The notes under the pieces are model-generated. The model had not been told where the DNA came from. It saw only the letters and a list, made by a program, of their open reading frames with translations, and searched no databases. DNA of 64,000 nucleotides from NCBI RefSeq assembly GCF_022682495.2, contig NC_071387.1, positions 196,084,143-196,148,142 of the forward strand. Direction: 5' to 3'. Position 1 is the first letter of the stretch. Each line of letters starts with the position of its first letter. Origin of the DNA: Desmodus rotundus. Its lineage: Eukaryota > Chordata > Mammalia > Chiroptera > Phyllostomidae. Position numbers and translations under genes: made by a program. This document shows, in pieces, positions 11,202 to 22,893 of this stretch.

Positions 11202-11545
11202 GGAATCTAATGAACAAACAAAATAGAGACAGACTTACAGATAGAGAGCAGGCTGAGAGCTATCAGAAGGGGGTTGGGTGCCTGGGTGGTGGAAGGGGAT
11301 GCATTCAGCATAAAAGAAAAACATAAAAATTTCATGGACACGGACAGGAGGGTGTTGCTTGCTGGGGTGGGGAAGGGGAGGTAGAGGAGGGTTAGGGAGG
11401 AGGATGCTTCCTGGGGGTGGTGAATGCACAGTGCGGGGTATGGATAATGTGCTGTGCAAGGGTGCATTAGGAACCGTATAATTTAATTAACCAGTGTCAT
11501 CGAGATACATTCAATGTAAAGACAATAAAAAGAATAGGAAAATGG
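11202..11545 (+). mobile_element. L1 3' UTR, right half
   Basis: This continues the L1 interrupted at 10448: GGAATCTAATGAACAAACAA, then ATAGAGACAGACTTACAGAT, a G-rich stretch (11260-11440), and GACAATAAAAAGAATAGG at the end. The open frames on the reverse strand here are C-rich translations of the G-rich 3' UTR and have no meaning. Confidence 0.85.
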
Positions 11546-12329
11546 TCAGAAAATAAGGGAAAAGTGAAAATAAAACAAACAAAAACAAATGATCTTTTAG
11601 AATTAATAGTCAGACAAGACAATGTCGCAAAAACTCCAGAATACCATCCACAACTACATACATTTACTGTAGTGGATGACTTTGAAAAGACCCTTCACCT
11701 TTGTACCACTCCCATACATTTCTCAGTTCAGCCGGCTATGTCCTTCTGGAACCTGCTCTAGCATTTGAGACAGTTTTCAGAGCAAATGGGGAGGAAGAGT
11801 CTTCGTTATGCACTCCTCTGGTGAATTCTCCCTCAGTAAGAAGAGGGCTGAAACAGATGCGATGAGGTCAAATGAGAGGAAAGAGCAGAATTACCTAGTA
11901 CTGGCTAGAGCACTGGAATTCTTTTTCAAAATTCCATAGCACGTTTATTTACATTAAGAGATTCTTCTGTTTCCAAATAGTAATAATATTCATTTATATT
12001 CTGTCACTGAATACATACCATGTTTCTACTGTAGTTTTATTAATTTCAGTATTAATTTATTTTCATTTTGCACGTAGAGATGACTATTCTAATTGAAGTT
12101 GTATATTTAAAGAATGTGCATAGTTACAAGCATTATAACACTTCATAGAAGAATAAAATATTGATTTATTATTTTACCCCATTGGATAGCTGAGTTGTTA
12201 AAGATCAGTTTTAAAATGTTGATTTCTAGGAGCTGAATTAGTTAAGAATGATATTTACATGGCTTAACATGGGTTTTATTATATATATATATACATACAT
12301 ACACACACATATACATAAACTACATATAT
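11546..12329. other. No recognised gene
   Basis: AT-rich sequence with no mobile element I can name. The last 50 bases carry short TA and CA dinucleotide runs leading into the palindrome. Confidence 0.45.
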
Positions 12330-12338
12330 AAAATAAAC

Positions 12339-12392
<54 letters not shown>

Positions 12393-12401
12393 GTTTATTT
12401 T
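12330..12401. repeat. Perfect 72-base AT-rich palindrome
   Basis: Arms of 21 bases (12330-12350 and 12381-12401) are exact reverse complements. Each carries a non-TA block (AAAATAAAC / GTTTATTTT) outside TATATA/CATA. The centre, 12351-12380, is a (TA)15 run that is itself self-complementary. The whole 72 bases can therefore fold as one hairpin or cruciform. A frame across it on the minus strand gives Ile/Tyr repeats only. Confidence 0.95.
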
Positions 12402-13588
12402 TTAGGCAGTCTCCAGGTAGGTGACCTGGAAGTGTCATATCAAGAATTTCATTCTGAGTAGCCGCAGTGAATGCTTGTCATTGCTTCTATGAACTGCTCC
12501 AACATCTATTCTCCTAGGCAAATGTGAGTTGTCTTTATGAATTTATACATAGTACCACAGAGATTTCTAGAGAAGTGGGATACTATTGTGATATGCGTAT
12601 ATTTCTATTCACATGTACTAAGGCGTAACATCGTATTGTTCTTATTTGTTTTTGTTTTCTATGTTTTTAATTCCACTGATACAGAACCTCTGGTATAATC
12701 CCTAAGTCAGCAATTCTGCTCTGCTTTTTGTTGAAAACAGTTTAAGGATTTACTTGAACTACAATGCCAATGTCAATTGATCTTTAATTAAAAAAAGAAT
12801 CCACCCTTGGAGGAGACTTTTGGATTTCAATTATTAATACTTTTTTACCTTTATAATATAATATGGGTTATACATAAACACTATTAAATGATGAATAGTT
12901 AAAAATTTGAAAAATATTAAATGATGAAAGACTTTATTAGCTTTCACTATTCATTGTCAGGGCTGAGCAAAGATTGCTGCATAAAATAGAGAAAATAAGA
13001 CAAGAAGCAAAGTGGGCCTTTACTGAGAAGAGTCCAAGAGACTGTCTTTGTAAACAGGTTGACATTGTTTATCTGTGACTCTCCATATCGGAAGCCAAGT
13101 TGGTAGGGGAATTATGAGAACTGCAAAACTAAGCACTCAATGAGGCAGAAAATTCATGTTGAGATACAAATGTCCTGAACTCCACTAAATTACTCAAACT
13201 CAAAGGTATTATATATAGGTCAATGAAAGACTCTTCCATGGCTATAGAATGCCACTATTTCTAACAAACCGCAAGTGCCAGTGGCTTCCTCATATCAAAA
13301 ATGGGTGTTAGAAATACAACTACTTTTTTATGAAAACACTCGTTCACATGCCGATGTTTTAAATTATTTCTTAAATGGATGTTATGGTCAAAATCTAACC
13401 CTAAGGAAGTTAAGGAAGTATAATCTATCAAGCTATACTAGGTTGACTGAGAAAAGTTTTATGTAATTTTGGTTGGCTGAAATACATACTGACATGATGT
13501 TGATATTTCACTCGAACTTTCTGTGGATCGCAGTGGTTTGCATGAATCAACTTTTGTGTGTTTAGAGATGGAACAGTGGTGTCTTATT
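12402..13588. other. No recognised gene
   Basis: Ordinary AT-rich intergenic DNA. Short frames (for example 13275-13466) show no motif. No RNA gene or repeat identified. Confidence 0.45.
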
Positions 13589-13600
13589 TTTGTGTAAATT

Positions 13601-15153
13601 TATTTTATTTTTTAGTATTGTTCGAGTGCAGTTGTCCCCATTTTCCCCCCATTACTCTCCCCTGTCCCACCCACCCCCACCACCACATTCAACCTCCCCC
13701 CTCTACCCGTTGTCCTTGTCCATGAGCCTTTCATACATGTTTCTTGACAACCCTTTCCTTACTTTCCATTATCCCCTTTCCCCCTCCCCTCTGGTTACTG
13801 TTAGTTTGTTCTTTATTTCTATGTCTCTGGTTATACTTTGCTTGCTTATTTGTTATGTTGATTAGGTTCAACTTATAGGTGAGATCATATGGTATTTGTC
13901 TTTCACCACCTGGCTTTTTTCACTTAGCATAATGCTCTCCAGTTCCATCCATGATGTTGTGAAAGGAAGGAGTTCCTTCTTTCTTTCTGCTGCATAGTAA
14001 TCAATTGTACAAATGTAGCCCACTTATTTGATCTGCTCATTTACTGATGGGCACTTAGGCTTTTTCCAGTACTTGGTGATCATAAACTGCACTGCTATGG
14101 ACATTGGGGTGCATAGGTTGTTTTGAATTAGTGTTTCCAGATTCTTGTTGCAGTGGAATTGCCAGGTCAGATATAGAACAAACAACTCAAAAATGTATGT
14201 GGAACCATAAACGACCCCAAATAACTTCAGCAATTTTGAGAAAGAAGAACAAAGTAGGAGGGATCACCATACTTGATATCAAACTTTAATACAAGACCAT
14301 TATAATCAAAACAGTCTGGTACTGGCATAAGAACAGACACATAGATCAATAGAACAGAATACAGAGTCCAGAAATAAACCCATGTCTCTCTGGTCAATTA
14401 GTTGACAAAGGGGGAAAGAGCATAAGATGGAGTAAAAATAACATCTTCCACAAATTGTGTTGGGAGATCTGGACAGCTACATGCAAAAAAAAGAAACTTG
14501 GCCACCAACTTACACAATAAACAAAAATAAACTCAAGATAGATAAAAGACTTAAATATAAGTCATGATACCATAAACATCCTAGATGAAAAAATAGGCAG
14601 GAAAATCTCAGATATTCCACAAAGCAGTATTTTCACCGATATGACCCCTAGAGCAAGGGACATAAAGGAAATTATAAACAAATGAGACTTCATCAAATTA
14701 AAAAGCTTCTGCACAGTTAAAGAAAACAGCAAAATGAAAAGGGAACCAATCATATGGAAAGACATATTTGCTAATGATAACTCAGACAAGGGTTTGATCT
14801 CCAAAATATATAAAGAACTCATGCAACTCCACACCAGGAAGACAAACAATCCAATTAAAAAATGAGCAAAGGATCTGAACAGACACTTCTCCAAGGAGGA
14901 CATACAGAAGGCCCAGAGACATATGAAAGGATGTTCAGCATCACTACCACCAGAGAGATGCAAATTAAAACCACAATGAGGTATGACTTCACACCAGTCA
15001 GAATGGCCATCATAAACAAATCAACTAACAAGTGCTGGTGGCCTTGTAGAGAAAAGGGAACCCTTTGCACTGTTGGTGGGAATGCAGACTGGTGCAGCCA
15101 CTGTGCAAAACACTATGGAATTTCCTCATAAACCTAAAAATGGATCTGCCTTG
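13601..15153 (-). mobile_element. L1 with 5' inversion (twin priming), intact target duplications
   Basis: 13601-14173 is an L1 3' end on the minus strand: A-rich tail as TATTTTATTT, reversed 3' UTR, then ORF2 end to about 14173. At 14173/14174 the orientation flips; 14174-15153 is upstream ORF2 on the plus strand (GGAACCATAAACGACCCC, CATCAAATTAAAAAGCTTCT, GCAAATTAAAACCACAATGA, GTTGGTGGGAATGCAGACTG). The inverted part ends at AAAAATGGATCTGCC, exactly where the minus part begins in L1 order, so no sequence is lost at the inversion. TTTGTGTAAATT at 13589-13600 and 15154-15165 is a perfect 12-base target duplication. ORF2 is disrupted by stops and is not functional. Confidence 0.93.
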
Positions 15154-15165
15154 TTTGTGTAAATT

Positions 15166-16189
15166 CTAATTTTTTATTTATAACATAATTGCTTTTAATA
15201 TTGTCTCCATCTCAGAATCTTAAAATATTGTTCCTTGATATTGTAGTTCACTTACCAATTCTGCATAATCCCATTTGAATGTTAGTTTAGTTTTGAGCAT
15301 GGAACCTGCCACTAGATACATTCCAGACACATTCGTATTATTGAATCAGTAAATAATGGAAATAATTTGTGTGTTTTGAAAAAAACATTTTCTCAGTGTT
15401 TTAATGTCTTGGAAATTTGTAACATTAGAGCTATATGTCATATTTGATAAATTTAGAAATATCATGTCATCAGTAGACAACAAAATACATTTTAAAAATA
15501 TGACATAAAGAGATGTGAAAACCCAGTGTAAGTAACACAAAATGTCATATTAATATTGGGATGGAGAAATGCTATGCACCTCACCTGTTAATACATTAAT
15601 GAGCAACACTTTCAGTATTTCATGACAAGTGAGCCCCTAATCTAAGGTTTCGGTCTTGCTGAGTATAACTATTCATATTGCCCTCTACTACCCATTAGTC
15701 TGTGTAATGGTTAATTTTCTGTGTTAATTAAGATATGGTGCCCGTTGTTTGATAAAACACAAGCAAAAATGTTACTGTGAAGATATTTCTTAGATGTGGT
15801 TAACATTTAAATCAGTAGACTGAATGAAGCAGGTTGTTCCCCTTCCTGTGGATGACCCTCACGCGTTAAATTGAAAACCTTAAAAGCAAAAACTGATGTA
15901 TTCCGAAAAAGATGGAATTCTCAAGACTATAGCATGCAAACCCTGGCTCCGTTTTTTTACTTTTTGAATGCATTCTTGTTGTTGTTGTTGATGTTGTTTA
16001 CTTTTGTGGGCAAGCAAGAAAGTTGAAGAGGGAACTGGAGCAGGTGGCTGTTTCTTACAGATCCATGGTGACCTTCGACCCCTGTTGATTCTGAGTCACC
16101 TGTGTCTGGCTTGGATTACTGTGGGAAATGGTGATCCCTCTGAGCAGCTTACTCTAAGGAAGTCATCATTCAGTCCCATTCCTTAGGCC
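15166..16189. other. No recognised gene
   Basis: AT-rich DNA with a (TTG)n patch at about 15977-15998. GC content and coding-like appearance rise after 16000, leading into the possible pseudogene. Confidence 0.45.
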
Positions 16190-16740
16190 TTTAGGGTAAA
16201 GTATAGGGTCTCTTCCTGGGGGGCTGTTGTGGAGGTAACAGGGAGGTGCTGATGGTGAGGTGGAGCTAGTGAGGACAAGGGGGGCATAGAGAGGATGCCA
16301 TCAATCTTTGGGTCCAGCTTGGCTTCTTCATGTTGTCCTTTATTCCCAATGTACTCATACTTCTCCTCAGTATTACGCAATGGTCCCCTGCTGGAGCTCT
16401 GGCTTTAGTTCCTAGACCTTTGCTTCTCTTCCACCTGAGGTAGACTGTCAGTGCCCAGATTGTGACCCTGAGCACAGTTCTGGCCAACACCATCCTGACA
16501 GCAGCTTCTCTACTCAAGGGCCAAGGCCCTGAGCTCCTTTTTTCACCTGAGACACTGAGGCTCTCTGTAGTATAGAGTAGGGTAGTTTAGTGTAGTGTAG
16601 TGTAGAGACACTGGTGGTGATAGTGCTCGTAGGACCCTCCATGGGTTTCTCTGTGGCTGAGAAGACATCAGAAATAGCCAATTCTCCCTTGGAGGACTGG
16701 AGGTGTCCCCCTGGCTACATTTCTCAGTGTTCAACCTGTC
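16190..16740 (-). pseudogene. Possible decayed receptor-tail pseudogene or exon remnant (unrecognised)
   Basis: On the minus strand, 16517-16430 reads as a hydrophobic stretch followed by Arg-Trp-Lys-Arg, like a membrane segment with a stop-transfer. After a frame change, 16380-16186 gives Glu-Lys-Tyr-Glu-Tyr-Ile, a Pro/Ser-rich region, and ends Glu-Glu-Thr-Leu-Tyr-Phe-Thr-Leu-Lys-Ala then stop. A tyrosine motif near the C-terminus resembles immunoreceptor tails. GC content is higher than in the neighbours. I cannot name the family. Against it: two frames are needed, no exon borders are clear, and there is no good poly(A) to prove a processed copy. Confidence 0.25.
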
Positions 16741-16884
16741 TAGCCTGCCCTGTTATTTTGGACTGAAGATTGCAACATCTACTCTTACCTGAATTTCTTA
16801 CCTTCTGACCTGCCCTGCAGAACTCAGGATTGTCAGCCAGTTCCTCCAAAAAAAAATAACTCCCTCTCTTTTCCTCATAATTTC

Positions 16885-16975
16885 ACTGTGAGATATATAT
16901 GTGGAGAATATATATATATATACACATATATATGAATATATATGTAAAAATTAAGAGCATATACCTATCAATGTA
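16885..16975. repeat. TA-rich microsatellite
   Basis: Interrupted (TA)n and (ATAC)n runs, such as ATATATATATATACACATAT, across about 90 bases. Simple repeat with no further structure. Confidence 0.7.
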
Positions 16976-17629
16976 TAGATATGTTGTCATCCATATACTA
17001 TTACATTTGTAATGTTATAACGCTGAGCCAATGTTTAAGGAGCCTCTTGAAACCTGCAGCACCTTTTGTCAAAGCAAGGGTGCTCTCATCAACTACCAAT
17101 TGGTTTGTGCTAAAACTATTTTCTAAGCTGAGCAGGGGTTTCATCACTGAATTTCCACTGACACCGACTCTTGCTTGTCAGATGCTGTCTTCACAGTAGC
17201 ATTATGTCACATGGTATGTGCCATGTTCTTAGAATTTCAGGCCCATGAACATTTTAACATATTTTTGTATCCTTGTTCCAATTATGCCAAATCTTTGCAT
17301 ACTCTCACTTCATTTCCATTTCTATTGTGTCTTTTCCCATCCTTATGTGCTTAAATATAAAACAGTAAGATTATGAAAGCCATCAGGTTGAAAATGTTAT
17401 GTAAATCAAATATTAAAATACTCAAAATGAAGATGTCACATTTGAATAAGCATGATGATTTCATGCGAACAAACTTCTAAAACTGACTTGACTTTTAACT
17501 AATTTTTACTGAGGTGATATATTTATTCAAAAATAGTTACTGAATACCTACCAGTGTTATATTATATTAGCAATCAGACATATAGTATCTCTATTTTCCA
17601 CTTTTTACTAAATATATTGTTTTAAGTAT
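16976..17629. other. No recognised gene
   Basis: Mixed-composition intergenic DNA. The frame at 16981-17199 has no motif I can identify. Confidence 0.4.
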
Positions 17630-18235
17630 TCCAAGGTGAGGAGCTGCAAATAAGACACCACTCTCAAGGGAAGGTGAATGGCCAGAGGCAAACCGCCAAA
17701 GGCAATCTTTATTGTCCAAGCTTCTAATATATAGCCTTTTGTTATATAACTTTGTTACATAAAGTGTTTTTTCTTTTTACACACATGATTCCGTTATAGG
17801 CTGTAACATAGCAATCACCATGGTAGGTATGTTATGTGTTCTTGGTACTAAGGTTACCTCTATAGTAACTTACTTCTGTATACCCAATGGGGTGAGCCTT
17901 AGGTTACTTCTATGGTAACCTGGGGTGAGACTGAGGCTACTTCTATGGTAACTTTACCTCAGCCAATAAGGGTTTGTTATGTGGTCATGACTCCATTGGT
18001 TACAGAGCCAGCCTTGGTTATAGAGCATGTGGCCTTCCACAGAATCCCTGTAACCAGGCCCTGGTTATGGAGCATGTGGTGTTCCACAGAATCCCTGTAA
18101 CCAGGTTTTATGTTCTGTAACCAAGGATGAGGAATCTAGGTTATGATCACTACACCAAGGTTCTTCAGGCTCCTAAAATCTGTCCCTGTCTCCTTAGCTG
18201 TGCTTGTATCACTTTATCACAGACGACCCGACACA
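17630..18235 (-). mobile_element. LTR (unclassified ERV) with internal tandem duplications, minus strand
   Basis: Read on the minus strand this has LTR features: an AATAAA signal (plus strand TTTATT at about 17708) followed by a G/T-rich end that includes GCGGTTTGCC, and a CG-containing opposite edge (GACCCGACACACAC). Inside is a 47-base unit twice in tandem (18012-18058 and 18059-18105, three differences) and CTTCTATGGTAAC-type copies near 17855, 17905 and 17935, as expected of repeated enhancer blocks in U3. No clear target duplication was found, so the borders are approximate. The frame at 17912-18100 translates the tandem units and is not a gene. Confidence 0.55.
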
Positions 18236-19052
18236 CACATATTTAAGTCAAGTTTAACTTCTTCCTTTCCCAGAGTTTCAAATCGTTTCCAATTAAATTA
18301 ATTGCAAACTAACTCATGCCAGCAAAGCAACCAGAAAAGCAACTTCTTTAGCACTAAGAGTATCACATTTAATATTAAATATTTACATTTATCCAAATCT
18401 CATTATTCTGTTTTCTTTACCTTATGAGGATAGAATGAGAGTTCTTATTTGTTTATTGCTACTTACCTTGATTCAGAAAACATGTGTTGAGAGAAAAAAA
18501 TGTGAATTTATAAAGTCTTTTGTAAAACAATGCCTATGTCAATGGGGTAGAAAGTGAAAATTAGTAAATTTGGATCTCCCCCATCCTTCCCATAGGGCTG
18601 AGTCTACTTTCCTGTGGAATACATATAACGCCAAAAAAGCAAGGACTGGTTATATGATATTTGATGGCATCGATTAAGTCATTTTGGTTATTTTGATATC
18701 TGCCTCCAGATGTATGCAAGTAACTGTGGCATTTCCTTAAATTCTTTCCTTTTTCTCGTCCGCTCAAAATCAACTTCTTCCAGGGCTCTCTGTGGTTCTC
18801 AGATCTCACCTCACTGTATTCGCTGAGGCATGTGGTACTGTGTGGCGTTGCCTAAGACCCTTTGGCATTTGTGTCTCACTATTGAAACTGCACTGGCAAT
18901 GTGCCAGTTCTGCAGCACTGTGCGAGGGAGAGTTCATCCATCGACACAATATGCCCTGTCTAATCTGGGACCTTGATGCCACTTCACACTCTTCTTAGCA
19001 GAAGAGTATGATTTCCTTTTAGTCTCAACTTTCCACACCTATCTTTCCATTC
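18236..19052. other. No recognised gene
   Basis: Unique-looking sequence, moderately GC in 18560-19000. Short frames on both strands overlap (18561-18809, 18792-18998) with no domain recognised. Confidence 0.4.
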
Positions 19053-19185
19053 ATTCTCCATCTATCATCTGTCTATCTATCCTCTTCATCTATTTATCAT
19101 CTATCATCTATCCATGTATTATCTATCTATATCTATGTATCTATGCATCTATCTATCTATCAATCTATCATCTATCTATCTAGTC
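19053..19185 (+). repeat. (ATCT)n tetranucleotide microsatellite
   Basis: Imperfect run of ATCT/ATCA/TTCATC units over about 130 bases, broken by CATG, CAAT and similar changes. It is likely length-variable, though the interruptions will damp slippage. Confidence 0.9.
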
Positions 19186-21467
19186 AACCATCATCTCTCT
19201 GTCCCCTCTAGAGTCTCTTGTTAAGGACTCACCAGATGTTGCTCATCTTCAAGCTTACTCCCGAGTGGCAGCACAAAAGCCCTATTGTGTAATCTGAAGT
19301 TTGATAGTTGAACCTGACTTCTTCATGTTTTCCTCACACTATAAAATCTTCATCAGAACTTCTCCTATTCCCTCAGAACTTCAACTTTCCAATTCCAGAC
19401 TATGCACGTTATCTTTTCTACATGATCTGTTGCAGTAGCCCTTTCCTAAGGAATAAACGGAGGAGGATCTAGCTGTTATACACAGAGAAAAATCAGGGGT
19501 GATATGAGATTGAATGTGAGACAGAATTATTTAAGATTTCAAAAGTAGAATCTTACTCAAATATAAATTATATTCCTAGTGTTTCATTTATTACCAAGCT
19601 TAGATTGATGAACCATCAGAAATATAATTAAGGGGGAAAAATCTCTCAAGTACAATCTCAAATGTAATGTTTATGTTTATATCTAAAGTCACCTTTTGTT
19701 GGGTTTTAAAAATATTCTGATTTTTTAAAATTTATAATTTTGGAATTGAACAAAATTCTATGACATTATTAAGCCATTCTCCATTACTTTTCAGTCATAT
19801 AGAAGTTCTCTTATTTAAACATATTAAACATATTCAGGTTTAAGTGTCTTTGATTTGATTTAGTAACCTACTTACACTTTTAGGTAGGTTGTTAAACCTA
19901 CCTAACCAATTGACAAAATCCATTTTGAGGCCCTTAAGTGCAATGTTAACTTGGAAATTCAAAAGTCCGGAATGTGCCGGCCCTGTATTGAGCGTGGAAT
20001 TTTTGTTTTAGAAACTGATTAAAATATTCTCAACAATTTAGATACATTAGATTCCTTGTTTCTTTTTGCTTCTACTTCTTTTATTTTTAAAATTAGATTT
20101 CTCAAAAATGATCAAAGAAGAATTTGAGAAGAGTGATGCTTATATACATAATTACATGATTTTGCCAATAATTTTATGGTGCATTCAATTATTTACAGTT
20201 AGGGCCTTTAGGTGAGAAATATTCAAAATAGAAATATAATAATGGTACCAATTATAATAAAATTCATCATGATTTTCTCATTCTTTTTGCACCAAACATG
20301 CTCTTTAATTCTCAGGCTTTCTCTAGAAGAAATCATTTGAAATGCTCGTGTAAAAACTATAAAAACAGAAACCCTTCTTGTCATTGAAAAAATTCAGATT
20401 GTGTTTAATACAACCAAACCTGGTACATGAAAGTAGACTAGACACATGTAAAGCAAAACTTACTTCCAGCAGAGCACTCCAGAACCCTATCCTGTTAGCA
20501 GATCCTTTTCTTGTAGGAGTGGTGACATAAATCCTCTCACCATGAGGATTTATCAAATAATTATACCTTGAATCTTTACTGACAGGATATAACCAAACAA
20601 TAGAAAATAACAAAGAAACATATTACCTAAGAGAGAAGCATTCTCACCTGATTCGTGAATTCAAAACATCACTTTTTCTTTTGTTCATTAAATGCTCTTA
20701 AGAAAATTGCTTTTTTTTAGCTTTAATAAAAATGTTTAATCTCGCTTTAAAGTGTGTATTTACAAATACTAAATCTGAAGAGCAGTAAAATAGGAAATAG
20801 CCATGCATTTATACAACCTGCAGGCTAAGGACCCCATTAAGAAAATTGCTCTTTATATAAAAGCAACAGTTCTGCAAATGAAAATGAAATATGTTTTCAT
20901 TTCCCCAGAAGTATGTTCACCATAAAGATTCCCCCCAAGTCTTCCAAATTTCCCAGTTTTATAAATCCCTGGTATTAATATATTATTAATTATATTAATT
21001 ACATATGTATATAATATAGCTATTACTAATGATATATAAAAGCTTTATTATTGAAAAATTAACAGTTTATCCCATTTAACTGTTAATTTTAATTTTCTAG
21101 TGTCTTGTGTATTTAAAAATGTTTTGTAAAAGAGATGATATAATTTCATAAACTACAGGACTGCTGGTATAAGCATTTAAATAGTATTCAATGCAGTTTT
21201 ATACAGAAATACTGTTCTCAGTCTGGCGCAAAAAAAAAAAAAAAGTTTTGAATGTCACATTTACATACATCCAAATCTATATTGGCAAACAAAGCATGAG
21301 AACCAATATTTACTTTGAACTGTCTGTCTCCTCAACAATTTTTTTTCACAAAAATTTATGGATTATATTAGGAAGTGGAAAAATTTGTATCACAATTTAA
21401 TTGAAAAGTTCCCATAAAAATAGTTTCTTAGGGCATGAACAAAACACTTTCCCTGTGTATTCCAACT
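19186..21467. other. No recognised gene
   Basis: AT-rich intergenic DNA with small A runs (for example 21230-21244). No mobile element was assigned with confidence. The frame at 20323-20613 on the minus strand is not recognisable. Confidence 0.4.
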
Positions 21468-21690
21468 TCATCCATAATCTTCCAAAGCAAGGTTCTGATG
21501 GCCCAGAGAGAATGTAACTAACATCAGACCTAACTGGCCGTCAGCGTAGACGTAATGCTCCACACTAAAACTTGCCTGCCCATATTGTATCGTTGTAGTG
21601 CCTGCTCGTCCAGAATTACTCAAACAGTGAAATAGCCTCCGAATTGTATCATCTCTTGTTTTCACCATGAAAGGCATTTTGAACTCAGCA
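21468..21690 (-). pseudogene. Unrecognised coding-like stretch, 69 codons
   Basis: A minus-strand frame from ATG at 21677 to stop at 21468 has mixed, non-repetitive amino acid composition (Thr-Arg-Asp-Asp-Thr-Ile-Arg-Arg; Gly-Arg-Ala-Gly-Thr-Thr-Thr-Ile; a hydrophobic end). This is unusual in such AT-rich surroundings, and the segment holds several CpG pairs that its neighbours lack. It could be an exon or a fragment of a retrocopy. No start context, splice sites or poly(A) tail give support, and I do not recognise the protein. A random frame of this length is quite possible. Confidence 0.2.
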
Positions 21691-22893
21691 GATTTTATTT
21701 AAATATGGCTTCTGTTTATATTTGCTTAATTTTGCTTTTGTGACTTCTGTGTTACCCTTTTACAAATTCTATCATAAAAATCACCTTAGGGAACTACCAA
21801 GTGTTTTCCAGCTCCTAAATATTTCTTTTTATAAATTTTATTTCATAGATTAGCTTTTTATTAAAGCCAAATTTACCATTTTAAGCAATGCACTTCACAT
21901 TTTCTAACAACTTTACATGTACTAACATTAAAAACTAATGCAATGTTTAAAAACAGGAAATTTAGATCCAAACAAATTCAGTTTGGTTTAGCTTTGTAGC
22001 TTCTCAAGGCAGGATTTCCTGTGTTTCGCTCTCCTGCACAGGAGATAGTTCTGCCTCATAGGCTGACTGTGAGGCTTAAATTGCATAGTGAAGGCAAAGC
22101 ACTTAGCAGAGGGCTTTCACGTAAAACAGTTAAAATAAACAGACTATTCTTATCAGTTACTATAAATAGCAATGTCTTAAAAGTGTTATGTAAGAGAAAT
22201 GGCTCCAAAACTACCTTTGGCTTTCTATTTATTTCAGATCTAAAAATGTCCCCCTGACAATGAAGCTCAACATTTAAAGTCAAAGCACACAAACATTATT
22301 TTTTATAACAGAATGCAACATGCTATATTTATTTTGGATGCTCCTTAATGAGTTTTTATTTTAAATGACTTAAAAAGTATATATCTTTGAACTATTTCAG
22401 TTCGTCTAGCACCAAGCGTGATAAGGATGCCTAAATGTGATGCTCTCCTGAGGTCACGAAATTATGCTTTAAAGAAGCTTATGATCTAGTTGTTCAAGGG
22501 CAGAGTTTAAAGTAAATTTTCCAGAAAAGCGTTGAGTGTCTGTGCTAACTTACGTCACCGTCAGATGGGTACTGTGGTAGACTGAACCGCTTGTTCACAG
22601 TTGTTCTTTCCTTCTCCTCCTCTTCCTGAGGGTGATGGGTAAGTCCTCACCTCCTTGGGAGAAAGTTCCATGCAGCATTTCCTTTTGTGTCTCACTCTGC
22701 TCCCCCAACATGTTATTTGCAGTTTGCTTGTCAAGTAAAATGACTAATTATACGCATGATCATACTTATATTCTTGAGCTCTATTGAGATGTTTAATAAG
22801 CAGAGTGAATTGGCAGTTTGGGAATTTTCCTTATATTGTCTATTTGTATTTATGATAAAGTAAACACTAGGTGACTTTTGTTCTATATTAAAG
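21691..22893. other. No recognised gene
   Basis: AT-rich intergenic sequence. 22560-22730 is somewhat richer in GC, but I see no exon or element there. Confidence 0.4.

Noticed and set aside
11207..11467. Pro/Leu/Ser-rich minus-strand frames (also at 43366-43696, 50288-50566 and 13590-13865)
   Set aside because: All are translations of the G-rich L1 3' UTR on its C-rich complement.
12238..12438. 66-codon Ile/Tyr-rich minus frame
   Set aside because: It is produced by the TA palindrome and neighbouring dinucleotide runs.
14562..14963. 133-codon minus-strand frame
   Set aside because: It is antisense to the inverted ORF2 arm of the twin-primed L1.
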